Source of the DNA: Kangiella sp.
GTDB lineage: Bacteria > Pseudomonadota > Gammaproteobacteria > Enterobacterales > Kangiellaceae
NCBI GenBank assembly: GCA_002733465.1
Contig: NVVT01000011.1
Span: 91,048 to 140,976 of the forward strand
Reading direction: 5' to 3'
DNA: 49,929 nucleotides
Shown here: positions 42,624-49,929 of the stretch, one piece after another
How the letters are laid out: every line of letters starts with the position of its first letter
How positions within the stretch are numbered: the first letter of the stretch is position 1
Notes under the pieces: model-generated
The model's database searches: none
What the model saw: only the letters and a program-made list of their open reading frames with translations
What the model was told of the DNA's origin: nothing
Translations under genes and position numbers: made by a program

Positions 42624-43021
42624 ATTATTATCTCCTTGCTCAACAAAGTTAAGTTCAAATGCCTAGCGATCAGTTATTGACAGTATGATAGTTACATTTG
42701 TAGCGATTATGTTACCATTAGCTTGGTAGCGTGTCAAAACTGCTAAATGGATTGGTGTTGGAATCGAAATTTAGTCCACAAATTAGTGCTGATTCTATAA
42801 AACAAATATAGACCATAATTTAGAATCGTTTGATTCTAGAAAAGAATAGTCATGCCGTAATAGCAAAGTCTATTATAAATTATCTTATCGATTTTTATAA
42901 TAAAAAAATGACTGATAAAATTTTAGTAATAGAACAATCCGGTGATTAGCCTTGTGATCTTATGACTCTCACTCTTGCGAGCGATTGTCCATTCTACTTA
43001 TGATCTTTTCGCTTGTTTTTA
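42624..43021. other. Gene-free stretch
   Basis: About 400 bases of AT-rich DNA with frequent stops in all frames. It holds one perfect hairpin, TAGAATC-GTTT-GATTCTA (42821-42838), without a T tract. I see no RNA gene or recognisable gene remnant. It separates the hydrolase from the attC-like/cassette-like strip. Confidence 0.5.
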
Positions 43022-43080
43022 TGTGTAACGCGTAATTGTGTTGCGCGTATTTTGCGTAACCACCTATTTTTTGTTATGTG
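43022..43080 (-). repeat. attC-like site 1
   Basis: On the minus strand, just after the stop of the 134-residue gene, CACATAAC (43080-43073) opens and CGCGTTACACA closes (near 43022) a 59-base segment with internal TTACGC repeats. Size, position after a stop and the GCGTTA end match integron attC sites, but the R-box complementarity is imperfect. Confidence 0.35.
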
Positions 43081-43087
43081 ATTCAAT

Positions 43088-43492
43088 TTAAATTCGATTT
43101 TGTTTATTATAAAATTTATTGTTTTGTACTAAAAACATGCCTAAGAGAGAATTGTAAAAATATTTATATGCCAGTAGCAGTATTAAAAACATACCAAGAA
43201 TCAAAGCCCAAAACCCAAACGGCAAATAGAATACGTTTATCAATTTGTCATTTTTTATATCACCAACGGCCATCGTAAGCCAAGGATAATCTTCAACTGC
43301 AATAACGTAGATAATTTGATCTGAACTGTTTTTTATACGAAAGTGAGGGCTTTCCTTATAATCATTTAATATCTCTGTCTCAAGCCTTGATTCAGTTGCC
43401 ATTGAATATATTATCGAACACGGAAACAATATAATCCAAAAAACGGCTGTGGTAGATGCCAAAAATTTTAGAATTTTAATATATTTATTCAT
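43088..43492 (-). CDS. Two-helix membrane protein with YPWLT motif, unknown
   Basis: The 134-residue protein has a membrane segment at about 10-32, an outward loop of about 60 residues with IYVIAVEDYPWLTMAVG, a second segment at about 90-112 and a short basic tail. I do not recognise the family. It sits between two attC-like segments, and its start is 12 bases after the GTTATGTG box of the upstream one, as in an integron cassette. The neighbouring gene shares the two-helix plan and the YPW motif. Confidence 0.6.
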   Translation of the reverse strand: MNKYIKILKFLASTTAVFWIILFPCSIIYSMATESRLETEILNDYKESPHFRIKNSSDQIIYVIAVEDYPWLTMAVGDIKNDKLINVFYLPFGFWALILGMFLILLLAYKYFYNSLLGMFLVQNNKFYNKQNRI

Positions 43493-43503
43493 ATATTCAC
43501 TTA

Positions 43504-43570
43504 CACATAACGCTTCGCTAAAAAGCGCTGTTGTTGTTTTTGGCGTCTTTTTTCAGCACCTGGTTATGTG
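43504..43570 (-). repeat. attC-like site 2
   Basis: The ends CACATAAC and GTTATGTG (43504-43511 and 43563-43570 on the plus strand) are perfect 8-base inverted repeats 67 bases apart. On the minus strand the segment runs CACATAACCAGG ... AGCGAAGCGTTATGTG, with an inner GCT/AGC pair and the GCGTTA core seen at attC recombination points. It overlaps the 3' end of the 119-residue gene, as many attC sites do. Confidence 0.45.
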
Positions 43571-43877
43571 ATCTACTCTTAAATTTCATTGTAATGTAAT
43601 TTACTAGAATTTTAGCAACAGTCAAATTAAGAGCAAAGCCAGTACATACAATTAGCGAGTCTATAAATGCTCGGCCACTGTAATTAAAAATGCTATCTAG
43701 GAAATCCGTTAGCTTATAGGCAACGGTACTCCAAGGATATGAAGTGGCTATCACAAAAAAACCATTTATTCTCATTTCGGAACCGCGACGCCATCCATAA
43801 TATTGAAACACATACCAAAAAATATAAAACAACGCGGGTAAAGCGAAACATAATAGGAAAAATTTTGTGTTACGCAT
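43518..43877 (-). CDS. Two-helix membrane protein with YPWST motif, unknown
   Basis: The 119-residue protein has hydrophobic segments at about 6-26 and 70-95, with VIATSYPWSTVAYKL between them, then a basic, Asn/Lys-rich tail. A GGAGGAG ribosome site precedes the ATG, and a GTTATGTTT box lies just upstream of it. It resembles the next gene in topology and in the YPWxT motif, so the two may be distant paralogues. Function unknown; the position fits a gene cassette. Confidence 0.6.
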   Translation of the reverse strand: MRNTKFFLLCFALPALFYIFWYVFQYYGWRRGSEMRINGFFVIATSYPWSTVAYKLTDFLDSIFNYSGRAFIDSLIVCTGFALNLTVAKILVNYITMKFKSRSHNQVLKKDAKNNNSAF

Positions 43878-44318
43878 CTACTCCTCCATAAACATAACAG
43901 CTAATTGAATGCAGTAAATCTCATTAATGTTCAAACGAGCGTTTAACTGAATTACATTTTTTTAATAATTATCAGTAAGTTACAGGTGCTATTGGAAAAA
44001 AGCAATGATTTTTAATTGACCCTAGGCTCTATTATTGTTCGCTACAATAATTATTATTCTTGTAAATCAGTAGGTTAAAAGATAACAAATGCGCAAAGTG
44101 CGCTTTAGTCGTTGCAGGTTCAACTAAAGCGGTTAGAACCAAAGGAAATGGATTCCTGCTTTTAGCAAAACTGCACGCTCGTTCTTTCATGACGTGACGA
44201 AATGTATCATTTGAGCCAAATGGAGAATACCGTGAACTTCCGCTTTAAGATATTTTGCGACCTTCAGTAAAATTTTAGCAAAGCCACCTACTAGTAGATT
44301 GTAATTGTTCAGCTCAAT
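43878..44318. other. Gene-free stretch with hairpins
   Basis: No convincing ORF. It holds ATTATTGT-TCGCT-ACAATAAT (44031-44051), a perfect 8-bp hairpin. It also holds a plus-strand segment TAACAAAT...GCTTTAGT...ACTAAAGC-GGTTAGAA (44083-44138) with an 8-bp internal stem, which has the outline of a third, degenerate attC-like site. An ACATAAC box lies near 43891. The remainder shows nothing recognisable. Confidence 0.4.
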
Positions 44319-44765
44319 TTATTTCCCTCTAAATTTCTTTTCAATCTGCCGTTTCTTCCAATCATCGCCAAACACATCGAATGTCTTAAAGTAAATAATG
44401 GCCAATAGAATTATCCATCCTAACGCCATCATTGCAAATGCAAACCAATTGTCAGGTTCTGAAATAGCTGTAGCAAAAGGAAAAATAAGACTAAAAACCG
44501 CCAGCCCCAATATTAAATAGAAAGATTTAATACCCTCTATATAACTTTCCTCAATTTCCTTTTGTTCAGAGCCTTCACCTGAATAGAAATTGACTTGAAA
44601 AACTGATGACAAAGCCGCGAGCGATTCAATACTCGCGGTTTCGCCATTCTCGATTCGTTGAATAGTTCGAATGCTCAACCCACTTAATTCAGCCAATTTC
44701 TCTTGTGACCATTTAAGCTCTAATCGCATTTTCTTTAAGTTTTCTAGTGATTGTGTGTTTGTCAT
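44319..44765 (-). CDS. XRE-family helix-turn-helix protein with membrane C-terminus
   Basis: The 148-residue protein has an N-terminal Cro/C1 helix-turn-helix (LKKMRLELKWSQEKLAELSG, then LSIRTIQRIENGE) and a linker. Two membrane segments follow (about 79-100 and 107-127), with a cytoplasmic end FDVFGDDWKKRQIEKKF like the 2TM domain of some signalling proteins. It should bind DNA while held at the inner membrane. Its targets and signal are unknown. A CTGTCATG...CATGACA hairpin lies in the gap before the ParE-like gene. Confidence 0.85.
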   Translation of the reverse strand: MTNTQSLENLKKMRLELKWSQEKLAELSGLSIRTIQRIENGETASIESLAALSSVFQVNFYSGEGSEQKEIEESYIEGIKSFYLILGLAVFSLIFPFATAISEPDNWFAFAMMALGWIILLAIIYFKTFDVFGDDWKKRQIEKKFRGK

Positions 44766-44896
44766 TTTTTATTGCCGATAATTAATCATTCTTGGGAAAC
44801 GGATCATAAGAAAGTTGCACCTCCTACACCACGCCATAGGCTGTCATGTATCTGACAAGCTCATGACATTAGACTGACTTAACTAATCATCTCGTC

Positions 44897-45190
44897 TTAG
44901 TTTAGAGAGCTGTACGGATCTTGCTGTCCCAAAATTCTAACAATGATAATGTCATTATTTTTTTCTATTTTGTAATAAATAGAATTTATCTTATAGACTG
45001 AGCGTCTATATCCCGAACGAATATCATTCACACTAGGATATAATAGCGGTTCTTGGGCAAGTTTGTGAAAACGATTGATAAGTTTGTTTTGATAAGTTGT
45101 AGCTTTTTCGAGGCCATAATTATCAATTCCATAAACAAATATTAATTCAAAGTCCTTATCTGCTGACTTGCTAAGTGTGTAATGTTTCAT
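44897..45190 (-). CDS. ParE/RelE-family toxin
   Basis: The 97-residue protein has the ParE fold pattern: YTLSKSADKDFELIFVYGIDNYG, YQNKLINRFHKLAQEPLLYP, the GYRRSVYKINSIYYKI strands and VRILGQQDPYSSL at the C-terminus. ParE toxins inhibit DNA gyrase; RelE-type residues for mRNA cleavage are not evident. It lies nine bases after the ParD-like antitoxin gene in a normal antitoxin-first order, and appears intact. Confidence 0.9.
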   Translation of the reverse strand: MKHYTLSKSADKDFELIFVYGIDNYGLEKATTYQNKLINRFHKLAQEPLLYPSVNDIRSGYRRSVYKINSIYYKIEKNNDIIIVRILGQQDPYSSLN

Positions 45191-45199
45191 TGGGATAAA

Positions 45200-45436
45200 T
45201 TATGATTTTCTGTTTATTACACTTTCCATAATTTGCTCAGGCGTCCGCTCAGATAAACCACTTCGTTCGCCTTCAATTAGCATCGCACGAACATAGTCAT
45301 ATTGATTTTCCTTGGCTCTGGCACTTCGGATCAAATCATTAATAACCTCACTTTTACTTGAAAACTCTTGGCTGTCTATTTGGGTTTTTATCCAATTTTC
45401 ATTAGGTGTAGTAAAAGTGATACTCGAACGAGACAT
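45200..45436 (-). CDS. ParD-family antitoxin
   Basis: The 78-residue protein has a ribbon-helix-helix N-terminus (SSITFTTPNENWIKTQIDSQ, then EFSSKSEVINDLIRSARAKE) and a C-terminal toxin-binding helix (LIEGERSGLSERTPEQIM), characteristic of the CC2985 ParD group. It precedes the ParE-like toxin by nine bases. An inverted repeat upstream is the likely self-repression site. Full length. Confidence 0.9.
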   Translation of the reverse strand: MSRSSITFTTPNENWIKTQIDSQEFSSKSEVINDLIRSARAKENQYDYVRAMLIEGERSGLSERTPEQIMESVINRKS

Positions 45437-45509
45437 ATTTGCTTCCTTATTAAGTATTTTGCGCCTTAAATCACTAATCGTATTTGGCGAATGAGGTACA
45501 TGCGGTGCT

Positions 45510-45535
45510 AAAGTGACTCTATATTACACCACTTT
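45510..45535. promoter_or_regulatory. Candidate ParD operator
   Basis: AAAGTG (45510-45515) and CACTTT (45530-45535) form an inverted repeat about 75 bases upstream of the antitoxin start. A further AAAAGTG copy lies inside the 5' end of the gene near 45412. Repeated half-sites fit ribbon-helix-helix binding. Confidence 0.4.
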
Positions 45536-45573
45536 TACTCTAGCCTCCACTTTTCGCTATTCCGAACTATTTA

Positions 45574-45951
45574 TTACTTTAAGTTAGAAGCTATATTAAT
45601 ACGTTTCATTTTCAACGCTCTATTTCTCCAACTAGAGATTACAAATATATTTCCGAAGTGCATAACTCCAAGAACGAGTAATGCGAATCCAATTTGACTA
45701 CTCAAAAACTCAATTGCTTGACGAATGCTCTCTAAGTCTTTATCCGATTGTAACTTCAACAAAATATAACCAAAGTTAAGCAAATAAAAACCGACGACTA
45801 ACATATGGTTAATAGAGTTTGCTAACTCCCTATTGCCATCGAAGCTATCAACAAGAAAAACCAAGCCATTTTTACTGAGTGTTTTAGCCACCCAAATAGT
45901 CATACTAATGCTAATTATTAAATAAATGATGTAGCTAATTTCAATGATCAT
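45574..45951 (-). CDS. Three-helix integral membrane protein, unknown
   Basis: The 125-residue protein has three hydrophobic segments (about 4-22, 47-66 and 84-105) and a C-terminal basic SWRNRALKMKR motif. The loop after the first segment is KTLSKNGLVFLVDSFDGNRELANSIN. I do not know a function, although similar small proteins occur in many marine Gram-negative genomes. It stands alone. The 240-base gap downstream holds an AGTTTTTTAAAAAACT palindrome and three tandem AGAATTT units at 46154-46174. Confidence 0.75.
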   Translation of the reverse strand: MIIEISYIIYLIISISMTIWVAKTLSKNGLVFLVDSFDGNRELANSINHMLVVGFYLLNFGYILLKLQSDKDLESIRQAIEFLSSQIGFALLVLGVMHFGNIFVISSWRNRALKMKRINIASNLK

Positions 45952-46191
45952 GCTAATTCTCCTAAAGATAAATGTTTATGTGAAAGAAACATTTAAACTG
46001 TTTCTTAGGATCAGAATAAGTGAGTTTGTGGCAATTGCCGTCCTATAAGATAATATAGGAATAAGTTTTTTAAAAAACTAAATAAAACAACGGTTTAGAA
46101 ACTTCTTAAATGATAATCGAAGAAAATATTTTTAAGAACCTGTACAAAATATCAGAATTTAGAATTTAGAATTCAAAATGAGTCATCGCGA

Positions 46192-46884
46192 TTACCTAAG
46201 CGCTCTCAAAATAGCCAACCAACGCCACCACCTCAACATATCGGCTAGTGCTGCAGCCACATAAGTCAAAGCACAGGCTCTTAAAACTTGGCGAACAGCT
46301 GGCAAGTATTCTTTAGGAATGTATTCGCCCTTTTCCAAAATAGGTAATGCTTTATTAAAACTAGCATCCCACTCCTCTGGTAAAATAGCCGCGTAAATAA
46401 GAACCGAAGATAATAAAGTTACAACCCCGAGTAAAGCCGTCAAAGCAGTAACATGAGGCACTCTAAATATGGCTGTTAACATCGGCAAAGCCATTATCAA
46501 GTAGATACCATATTTTTGAATTAAGTGTGCTTTTGGAAGGTAGCGTTTTCGTAATAAACTCACCTTCTCATTTCGATTAAACTGAATAGCATGACCCACT
46601 TCGTGAGCGGCTACTGCGACGGCGGTTAATGACTTTTGATTAAAGTAACTTGGACTCAATCTAACCACGTTATCTGCTGGATCGTAATGATCGGCCCCTT
46701 CTTCAGTGGTTTCTACTTTAACCTCTGATAATTCAAATCGATGTAATAAGTGAACGGCAAGCTCACCTCCAGTGCCCGGCATTCCATCTAAAGTTTTATT
46801 GTGCTTCGCTAAGACGTATTTAACCCACCATTGAGGGGCTAAAATAAGAGCGAAAACAAACATTACGAGTAGAGCAATAAACAT
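46192..46884 (-). CDS. Membrane zinc metallopeptidase (YugP-like)
   Basis: The 230-residue protein starts with a membrane segment, then PGTGGELAVHLLHRF, NVVRLSPSYFNQKSLTAVAVAAHE and the zinc-binding HEVGHA motif (His94, Glu95, His98). Two more membrane segments follow, then a C-terminal ACALTYVAAALADMLRW region. This is the neutral zinc metallopeptidase family of YugP, of unknown substrate. It is divergent from the AmpG-like transporter gene. Confidence 0.93.
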   Translation of the reverse strand: MFIALLVMFVFALILAPQWWVKYVLAKHNKTLDGMPGTGGELAVHLLHRFELSEVKVETTEEGADHYDPADNVVRLSPSYFNQKSLTAVAVAAHEVGHAIQFNRNEKVSLLRKRYLPKAHLIQKYGIYLIMALPMLTAIFRVPHVTALTALLGVVTLLSSVLIYAAILPEEWDASFNKALPILEKGEYIPKEYLPAVRQVLRACALTYVAAALADMLRWWRWLAILRALR

Positions 46885-47036
46885 TATCTATAGCCACTAT
46901 TGGTTAAAGTTGGGGAGATTAGGGGTTGGGTGTTAACCATATCATAATGAGTTAATGCAGACATTGGCTCTTTTATGATAAATTGGCAGATTAACATTTC
47001 TTTTAACTTTAAATTAAAGACTTAGAAGCTAGGACC

Positions 47037-48287
47037 TTGAAACTAGCAACATCAGTTGAGTCACTATTGGAAAGTAAATACTTGTCTTTCACTCGAAATC
47101 AAAAATTTGGCCTACTAATAAGTTTGTATGTTGCACAAGGCTTGCCCTATGGTTTTTTCACCCAAACGTTACCGGTTCTATTGAGAAGTGAGGGCGTTGA
47201 TTTAAAAACGATTGGTTATAGCAGTGCATTAACCTTGCCATGGGCTTTTAAGTTTCTTTGGGCTCCAGCTATAGACAAATATGCGTCGCGCAAATTATGG
47301 ATATTGTGGTCTAACTTGATTGCAATCACTTGCTTAATGGGCATGTCTTTTATTGAACTTCCTTTTATTATCAACGATGGAATGATGATCTTGTTTGGCG
47401 GTTTTTTTCTAATGAATTTATTTACTGCGACTCAAGATATTGCAACCGATGGTCTTGCAGTCAATTTCTTGTCCGAAAATGAAAGAGGCATTGGTAACGG
47501 TATTCAAGTTGCTGGTTATCGTGTGGGAATGATTTTGGGTGGTGGTCTTTTACTCAGTTGGTTCACTGTTTTGGGGTGGCAATATTCTTTATGGATTTTG
47601 TCTGCCATATTTTTACTGACCACCTTGCCTGTATTGTTACTCAAAGAAGTAAAATCTAACACACTACAACAAAAACTGAGTCTCTCGGAATTTGTAGATT
47701 TCTTTAAATTGCCTCATTTAGGACTGTGGTTAATCATCATTATTGTTTACAAATTTGGTGATGCACTTGGCGGTAATATGGTTAGACCAATGCTGATCGA
47801 CTCTGGATTCAGCGTTAAAGATATAGCAATAGTATTAGGCATTACTGGATTTTCAGCTGGGTTAATCGGCGCGGTTGTTGGCGGATTTTTAGTCAATAAA
47901 TTAGGTCGATTTAAGTCGCTTTTAATTTTTGGAATTATTCAGGCTTTTGCAGTTGCATCATGGGCAGTCCTCTCCATAGAAAGCCTAGCATTAGGTGACA
48001 CCACTAAGCCTATTATTTATATTTTAAGCACTCTAGAACACTTCACCGGCGGACTAGCTACAGCAGCACTATTTACGGTGATGATGGATCACTGTCGTAA
48101 ACAATGTGCTGGCAGTGATTATACTATTCAAGCTTGTATTGTCGTTGCTATGACTATACTGGCGTCAACTTTAAGTGGGATTTCTGCTTCAGAGCTGGGC
48201 TATTTATGGCACTTTATTATTGCTGGAATTTTAAGTCTTTCAGTATTCCCTTTAATTTTCAAATATAAAAATTATTTTATTTCTTAA
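47037..48287 (+). CDS. AmpG-like MFS transporter (PAT family)
   Basis: The 416-residue protein has about twelve membrane segments and the AmpG/PAT-family signatures: VAQGLPYGFF, LPWAFKFLWAPAIDKY (68-82) and FTATQDIATDGLAV (129-142). AmpG imports muropeptides for recycling; the wider family includes siderophore and acetyl-CoA transporters. No ATG lies near the N-terminus, so a TTG start at 47037, after an AGGA, is chosen. The gene is single, with the HlyD-type operon promoter downstream. Confidence 0.88.
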   Translation: MKLATSVESLLESKYLSFTRNQKFGLLISLYVAQGLPYGFFTQTLPVLLRSEGVDLKTIGYSSALTLPWAFKFLWAPAIDKYASRKLWILWSNLIAITCLMGMSFIELPFIINDGMMILFGGFFLMNLFTATQDIATDGLAVNFLSENERGIGNGIQVAGYRVGMILGGGLLLSWFTVLGWQYSLWILSAIFLLTTLPVLLLKEVKSNTLQQKLSLSEFVDFFKLPHLGLWLIIIIVYKFGDALGGNMVRPMLIDSGFSVKDIAIVLGITGFSAGLIGAVVGGFLVNKLGRFKSLLIFGIIQAFAVASWAVLSIESLALGDTTKPIIYILSTLEHFTGGLATAALFTVMMDHCRKQCAGSDYTIQACIVVAMTILASTLSGISASELGYLWHFIIAGILSLSVFPLIFKYKNYFIS

Positions 48288-48325
48288 ATTTGAAAATAGC
48301 ACCCTCATAGTCTAAAACACTATAA

Positions 48326-48370
48326 CGTTCATTATCGAACACTCTTCATATCTTCGTTCACTATCGAACA
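48326..48370. promoter_or_regulatory. Twin activator-site dyads upstream of the HlyD/ABC operon
   Basis: CGTTCATTATCGAACA (48326-48341) and CGTTCACTATCGAACA (48355-48370) are 15-of-16 identical direct repeats, each a GTTC-N6-GAAC dyad, 29 bases apart. They lie about 80-120 bases upstream of a sigma-54-like element, the usual place for enhancer-binding-protein sites. Confidence 0.7.
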
Positions 48371-48446
48371 ATTACAAATATTTAAAACAATCAGAATAAA
48401 TAGCTATCCCTTTGTTTTATATGAATAAACCACTAAATAACTACTA

Positions 48447-48462
48447 TGGCATAGTTATTGTA
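48447..48462 (+). promoter_or_regulatory. Sigma-54-type promoter
   Basis: TGGCATAGTTATTGTA matches the -24/-12 pattern TGGCAC-N5-TTGCA, with GG and G[T] the correct ten bases apart; the -12 element is GT instead of GC. Transcription would start near 48474, about 24 bases before the HlyD-type ATG. Confidence 0.6.
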
Positions 48463-48497
48463 ATAGAAGATGTAAATTCTCATTTCCTGTTAAAATT

Positions 48498-49742
48498 ATG
48501 GATCAACCTCTTTCAAGCAGTCAGCTATCTAAACAAAGCAATAAAGCGAAACTTAAAGTCATTATTGGACTTTTTGGCATCACGATTGTTTTATTTAGTA
48601 TTCATTGGTTGTTAACACCTAGCGCTAAACTGTCGTCATTACGAACAGCTAAAATAGAAATAGCTGACATCGCATCAACGATTTCGGCGGGAGGAATAAT
48701 CATACCTGCAAATGAATCGACTCTTTCGAGTGAAACAAATTCTCAAATTGTTGATGTTTATGCGCAAGCTGGGCAGAAAGTCATCAAAGGCATGCATCTA
48801 TTACAATTAGAAACTCGCGCATTAAAACTATCTATTGAAACAATCAATGAAAATATTTTATTAAAAGATACACAGATTAAAACAAAAGGATTTATGGTTA
48901 ACAAAACCATTCATGAAATCGAAAGTCGCGACCAAATATTAACTGTGGAGTTAGAATTAAGAACAGTTAAAGCCGGTCGATTAAGACAATTAAGTTTAAC
49001 TGGTGCAGCCGCCAAACATGATTTACTTGAAGCTGAAATATTAGTAAAGCGTACTAAAATAGAGCTTAAACAACTCAAGCAATCCATAATAGATCACCAA
49101 TCAACTTCCAATGCGGAAATTGAAGGATTACTTTTAGAAAAAACGATCCTTAATAAATCGCTACTTGAAAAACAAAGGTTATTAGCCAATTCATTAGTCG
49201 TCGCCAATCGAGATGGTATTTTAACCTGGATAAAAAAAGAACAAGGCGCTAGTGTCACTCTTGGTGAGCCCTTGGCAAAAATATCTGATGCCAATCAGTT
49301 CAGAGTTGAGGCAACTTTGTCCGATTTTTATGCGCCACAATTAACCCATGGTATGGAAGTCATCGTTTCTTATAACGAACACAAACTTGAAGGTTATTTA
49401 GAAACATTATCACCAACCATTGAAAATGGAATAATGAAACTAATAGTCAATTTAAAACAACCTGAAAATAAATTACTTCATCAAAATATACGTGTTGATG
49501 TCGGATTGATTACTGACAGGGCAGAAAAGGCAAAAACAATTATCAAAGGGGCTTTTGTCAAAGGGCAAGGTACTCAAACTATATTTGTGATTAGAAATGG
49601 TGTCGCTTATAGAACAAAAGTTGATATCGGTTTTAGTGATAAAGATAGATATCAGATTATTGGTGATATCAAGCAAGGTGATGAAATTATTATTTCCGAC
49701 ACTAGTCACTTTGCGCATTTAAAAGAATTTATAGTCAATTAA
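48498..49742 (+). CDS. HlyD/MacA-like periplasmic adaptor protein
   Basis: The 414-residue protein has an inner-membrane anchor (about 20-40), a biotinyl-lipoyl-like segment (GGIIIPANESTLSSETNSQ to GQKVIKGMHLLQLE), a long coiled-coil hairpin (about 115-235), the second lipoyl half (SLVVANRDGILTWIKKEQGA), a beta-barrel domain and a membrane-proximal end. It links an inner-membrane transporter to an outer-membrane channel. An ABC ATPase gene follows after 50 bases, so this is an ABC-type tripartite exporter. The ribosome site is weak. Expression probably depends on sigma-54 and an enhancer-binding activator. Confidence 0.92.
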   Translation: MDQPLSSSQLSKQSNKAKLKVIIGLFGITIVLFSIHWLLTPSAKLSSLRTAKIEIADIASTISAGGIIIPANESTLSSETNSQIVDVYAQAGQKVIKGMHLLQLETRALKLSIETINENILLKDTQIKTKGFMVNKTIHEIESRDQILTVELELRTVKAGRLRQLSLTGAAAKHDLLEAEILVKRTKIELKQLKQSIIDHQSTSNAEIEGLLLEKTILNKSLLEKQRLLANSLVVANRDGILTWIKKEQGASVTLGEPLAKISDANQFRVEATLSDFYAPQLTHGMEVIVSYNEHKLEGYLETLSPTIENGIMKLIVNLKQPENKLLHQNIRVDVGLITDRAEKAKTIIKGAFVKGQGTQTIFVIRNGVAYRTKVDIGFSDKDRYQIIGDIKQGDEIIISDTSHFAHLKEFIVN

Positions 49743-49792
49743 AAACACCATTAAAACCAATCATTATTGAATTTTAAAATAAGGGAAATAAT

Positions 49793-49929
49793 ATGTTGCA
49801 GTTAAATAATATTTGCAAAACTTATCAAACTGATAAAATAGAAACTAGCGCGTTGTCTGATATAAACCTCACCATTAATAAGGGAGAGTTTGTCTCTGTG
49901 ATGGGACAATCGGGTTGCGGGAAAAGCAC
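49793..49929 (+). CDS. ABC transporter ATP-binding protein (3' end outside window)
   Basis: The 45 codons in view start at an ATG with a GGGA site and read LQLNNICKTYQTDKIETSAL, then a Walker A motif GQSGCGKST at the window edge. The short N-terminus and L-x-x-I-n-K-G-E-F-V-S-V-M spacing are those of MacB/LolD-type ATPases. It follows the adaptor gene in the same operon and would power export together with a permease expected beyond the edge. Confidence 0.93.
   Translation, partial: MLQLNNICKTYQTDKIETSALSDINLTINKGEFVSVMGQSGCGKS

Noticed and set aside
43078..43278. Plus-strand 66-codon ORF
   Set aside because: It is antisense to the 134-residue membrane-protein gene and starts within the attC-like segment without a ribosome site.

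Overview
The window is AT-rich, densely coded DNA from a Gram-negative bacterium, most likely a marine gammaproteobacterium. The evidence is a TonB-dependent receptor, an outer-membrane-type lipoprotein, LysE and Lrp/AsnC genes, a sodium:alanine symporter, AmpG-like and HlyD/MacA-like genes, and a GEMM-type cyclic di-GMP riboswitch. The genus cannot be fixed from the sequence; a Kangiella/Aliikangiella- or Shewanella/Colwellia-like host is only a guess. No rRNA, tRNA, CRISPR array, transposase or integrase was seen.

Layout. 1-4.7 kb: a large secreted fibronectin-type surface protein (runs off the left edge) behind a predicted c-di-GMP-I riboswitch, then an unknown gene, a RhuM-family gene and a methyltransferase; the RhuM gene is bracketed by two copies of the methyltransferase 5' end. 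4.8-8.5 kb: an operon of membrane protein, PQQ-dependent sugar dehydrogenase and TonB-dependent receptor. 8.6-14.6 kb: LysE exporter/Lrp pair, AMP nucleosidase, a PKD/beta-helix lipoprotein, a cytoplasmic DsbA-like protein. 14.7-18 kb: a 5'-nucleotidase-like periplasmic protein that has lost its metal ligands, coupled to a diguanylate cyclase. 18-22.2 kb: VOC protein, membrane protein, potassium channel and the ergothioneine genes egtB-egtD. 22.1-28.8 kb: a catabolic-looking cluster (LysR regulator, AGCS symporter, three RraA/HMG-aldolase-family paralogues, aminotransferase, alpha/beta hydrolase). 28.9-31.2 kb: a BlaI/M56-TonB regulatory pair next to a decayed second copy of itself. 31.3-37.9 kb: AAA ATPase (DUF4143), SWIM/SNF2 helicase, threonine synthase, uracil-DNA-glycosylase-family protein.

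37.8-40.8 kb is an RNA-ligase locus: a strong promoter, a structured ~220-nt leader with an 11-codon ORF and a strong terminator, then rtcB, a 40-residue basic ORF, a 316-residue protein of unknown function and a 95-residue basic protein. This is the best candidate here for an undescribed system, possibly an RNA-repair operon under attenuation control. 40.8-46 kb is an accessory strip: a DUF1778 antitoxin whose GNAT toxin is a pseudogene, small membrane proteins separated by attC-like repeats, a membrane-bound HTH protein, and a ParDE module. 46-49.9 kb: a zinc metallopeptidase, an AmpG-like transporter, and the start of a HlyD-adaptor/ABC operon behind a sigma-54-like promoter with two upstream dyads.

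Themes: cyclic di-GMP signalling (riboswitch-controlled surface protein, diguanylate cyclase), nutrient scavenging and catabolism (PQQ dehydrogenase, RraA cluster), redox protection (ergothioneine, VOC, DsbA-like), RNA/DNA repair, and gene decay by duplication and nonsense mutation. All functions are read from motifs and remembered family features; no database search was possible.
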